Shown here: in pieces, positions 13,601 through 14,758 of the stretch
Layout of the letters: every line of letters starts with the position of its first letter
Numbering within the stretch: position 1 is the first letter of the stretch
Assembly: GCF_014205845.1 (NCBI RefSeq)
Contig: NZ_JACHCR010000042.1
Span: 1-14,758, forward strand
Length of the DNA stretch: 14,758 nt
Source: Mucilaginibacter cryoferens
Lineage (GTDB): Bacteria; Bacteroidota; Bacteroidia; Sphingobacteriales; Sphingobacteriaceae
Reading direction: 5' to 3'
Program-made: the position numbers and the translations under genes
Notes under the pieces: model-generated
Told to the model about the DNA's origin: nothing
What the model saw: the letters and a program-made list of their open reading frames with translations, nothing else
Databases searched by the model: none

Positions 13601-14758
13601 TCCGGCGGGGGCGAATGGAGCAGATGGTAAAGATGGCGCAAAAGGAGCAGATGGAAAGGGTATTTCAAGTACAACAACTGACCCTGTAACAGGTGCGATC
13701 ACGATAACTTATACGGATGGTACGACTACGGTAACCCCTGGCCTGAAAGGTCCTGCGGGAGCAGATGGTAAAGATGGCGCAAAAGGAGCAGATGGAAAGG
13801 GTATTTCAAGTACAACAACTGATCCTGTAACAGGTGCGATCACAATAACTTATACCGATGGTACGACTACGGTAACGCCTGGTCTGAAAGGCCCTGCGGG
13901 AACAGACGGTAAAGACGGCGCAAAAGGAGCAGATGGAAAAGGTATTTCAAGCACAACAACTGACCCTGTAACTGGGGCGATCACGATAACTTATACTGAT
14001 GGTACGACTACGGTAACCCCTGGTCTGAAAGGTCCTGCGGGAGCAGATGGTAAAGATGGTGCGGTAGGTGCTCAAGGTGCTGCTGGTACGAATGGTACCA
14101 ACGGTGTTGATGGTGCAAAAGGTGCAGATGGCAAAGGTATTTCAAGTACAACGACTGATCCTGTAACAGGTACGATCACGATAACTTATACCGATGGTAC
14201 GACTACAGTAACCCCTGGCCTGAAAGGTCCTGCGGGAGCAGATGGTAAAGATGGTGCGATAGGTGCTCAAGGCCCGGCTGGTACCAATGGTACTAACGGG
14301 GTTGATGGCAAAGGCATTTCAAGTACAACGACTGATCCTGTAACAGGTGCGATCACGATAACTTATACCGATGGCACGACTACGGTAACCCCTGGTCTGA
14401 AAGGTCCTGCGGGAACAGATGGTAAAGATGGTGCGGTAGGTGCTCAAGGCCCGGCTGGTACCAATGGTACTAACGGCGTTGATGGTAAAGGTATTTCAAG
14501 TACAACAACAGATTCTGTAACTGGTGCGATCACGATAACTTATACAGACGGCACTACTACAGTAACCCCGGGCTTAAAAGGCCCTGCGGGAACAGATGGT
14601 AAAGATGGCGCAAAAGGAGCAGATGGTAAAGGTATTTCAAGTACAACAACAGATCCTGTAACTGGTGCGATCACGATAACTTATACCGATGGCACGACTA
14701 CGGTAACCCCTGGTCTGAAAGGTCCTGCGGGAGCAGATGGTAAAGATGGTGCGATAGG
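10629..14758 (+). CDS. Giant secreted collagen-like repeat protein, 3' end outside window
   Basis: From ATG 10629 the frame stays open for 1376 codons and leaves the window. Residues 1-20 form a signal peptide (MKKTLLISFALSIATLGAVA, cut before QQKV), so the protein is exported. A head of about 80 residues follows (NLPNKDAILELESSNKGLL, HVAGMMVYN, GIYYDDGTKWV), a type often found before collagen-like tracts in Bacteroidota. Two tandem 60-residue units with GTWIY and TNTWTNINGPKG come next. The rest is a modular array of Gly-X-Y runs alternating with a 27-residue Thr-rich segment starting GISTTTTDPVTG. The predicted product is a long trimeric surface fibre. The anchor or sorting end is not visible. 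The region is richer in GC than its neighbours. Expression is probably driven by promoter copy E. Confidence 0.92.
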   Translation, partial: MKKTLLISFALSIATLGAVAQQKVKDGTVSNGNLPNKDAILELESSNKGLLHTRVALRRTIDAFPLTAHVAGMMVYNIAFHEDVVPGIYYDDGTKWVFIKGTKGDPGTLVIEAQPGKTGTPGIPGQPGGPGEGVTIVTNGSGTWIYSQATNTWTNINGPKGDKGDPGIVGVQAQPGKTGAPGIPGQAGGPGAGVTIVMNDSGTWVYNQATNTWTNINGAKGADGKGISTTTTDPITGAITITYTDGTTTVTPGLKGPAGTNGTNGVDGAKGADGKGISSTTTDPVTGAITITYTDGTTTVTPGLKGPAGTNGTNGVDGAKGADGKGISTTTTDPVTGAITITYTDGTTTVTPGLKGPAGADGKDGAVGTQGPAGATGAAGTNGIDGKDGAKGADGKGISTTTTDPVTGSITITYTDGTTTVTPGLKGPAGTDGKDGAKGADGKGISSTTTDPVTGAITITYTDGTTTVTPGLKGPAGADGKDGAVGAQGPAGTNGTNGVDGAKGADGKGISSTTTDPVTGAITITYTDGTTTVTPGLKGPAGTDGKDGAKGADGKGISSTTTDPVTGAITITYTDGTTTVTPGLKGPAGTDGKDGAVGAQGPAGTNGTNGVDGKDGAKGADGKGISSTTTDPVTGAITITYTDGTTMVTPGLKGPAGADGKDGAVGAQGPAGTKGTNGVDGKGISTTTTDPVTGAITITYTDGTTTVTPGLKGPAGADGKDGAVGPQGAAGTNGTNGVDGKDGAKGADGKGISTTTTDPVTGAITITYTDGTTTVTPGLKGPAGADGKDGAVGAQGPAGTNGTNGVDGKGISSTTTDPVTGAITITYTDGTTTVTPGLKGPAGADGKDGAVGAQGPAGTNGTNGVDGKDGAKGADGKGISTTTTDPVTGAITITYTDGTTTVTPGLKGPAGADGKDGAVGAQGAAGTNGTNGVDGAKGADGKGISTTTTDPVTGAITITYTDGTTTVTPGLKGPAGADGKDGAVGPQGATGPAGANGADGKDGAKGADGKGISSTTTDPVTGAITITYTDGTTTVTPGLKGPAGADGKDGAKGADGKGISSTTTDPVTGAITITYTDGTTTVTPGLKGPAGTDGKDGAKGADGKGISSTTTDPVTGAITITYTDGTTTVTPGLKGPAGADGKDGAVGAQGAAGTNGTNGVDGAKGADGKGISSTTTDPVTGTITITYTDGTTTVTPGLKGPAGADGKDGAIGAQGPAGTNGTNGVDGKGISSTTTDPVTGAITITYTDGTTTVTPGLKGPAGTDGKDGAVGAQGPAGTNGTNGVDGKGISSTTTDSVTGAITITYTDGTTTVTPGLKGPAGTDGKDGAKGADGKGISSTTTDPVTGAITITYTDGTTTVTPGLKGPAGADGKDGAI
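10935..11294 (+). repeat. Two tandem 180-bp (60-residue) units
   Basis: The units start KGDPG at 10935 and 11115. Both contain AQPGKTG, a PGIPGQ tract, GVTIV and SGTW(I/V)Y followed by TNTWTNING. They differ at many bases, so they are older duplicates than the array that follows. Confidence 0.85.
11298..14758 (+). repeat. Modular coding repeat array, 20 copies visible
   Basis: The Thr-rich core occurs 20 times; its GAITIT motif is encoded at 11341, 11491, 11641, 11854, 11995, 12190, 12331, 12535, 12712, 12916, 13093, 13297, 13492, 13696, 13837, 13978, 14173, 14350, 14527 and 14668. Spacings are 141, 150, 177, 195, 204 or 213 bases. Between cores lie 6, 7, 10, 12, 13 or 14 Gly-X-Y triplets (GLK GPA GAD GKD and so on). 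Copies are nearly identical in DNA, which suggests recent expansion. The array runs off the end. Confidence 0.95.

Noticed and set aside
11298..14758. CRISPR-like or satellite repeat array
   Set aside because: The repeats are long, in one open reading frame, differ by multiples of 9 bases and encode Gly-X-Y triplets. They are coding.

Overview
The window looks like chromosomal DNA of a Bacteroidota bacterium, most likely of the Sphingobacteria type (Pedobacter or Mucilaginibacter like). This is an inference. It rests on the AT-rich, gene-poor layout, the lack of clear Shine-Dalgarno sequences, promoter elements ending in TTTG, a histidine kinase with the SHNLRAPL H-box common in this phylum, a membrane-anchored regulator with a LuxR-like helix-turn-helix, and a collagen-like secreted protein whose head domain is typical of these bacteria.

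Layout. 1-1500: mostly decayed sequence, a broken GlsB/YeaQ-like gene and an intact YegP-like (DUF1508) gene. 1500-2300: no convincing gene, but a strong intrinsic terminator and a run of hairpins. 2321-4015: a small zinc-ribbon gene on the minus strand, one hypothetical protein, and weaker small frames. 4080-6251: a leader peptide frame overlapping a three-PAS soluble histidine kinase, followed by a possible decayed receiver domain. 6306-7810: a degenerate IS3-family element of 1240 bp that appears to split an older minus-strand reading frame. 8001-9377: a membrane regulator on the minus strand. 9500-10628: sparse, with one small frame and a long leader. 10629 to the end: the first 1376 codons of a giant collagen-like protein with 20 visible copies of a modular repeat; it runs off the window.

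The most interesting signal is regulatory. A 16-base element built as two AGTAG-like pentamers one helical turn apart occurs five times: + at 825 and 4010, - at 2615 and 9495, and a weaker + copy at 10372. In all five cases a TTNCTTTGNG box follows, with the TTTG 35 or 36 bases after the element, and a gene start lies downstream in the same orientation. The genes are the glsB remnant plus yegP, the zinc-ribbon protein, the histidine kinase, the membrane regulator and the collagen-like protein. I read this as one activator-dependent promoter class, hence a local regulon that includes two signalling proteins and a large surface protein. The factor that reads the site is unknown; the membrane regulator, which carries its own copy, is one candidate.
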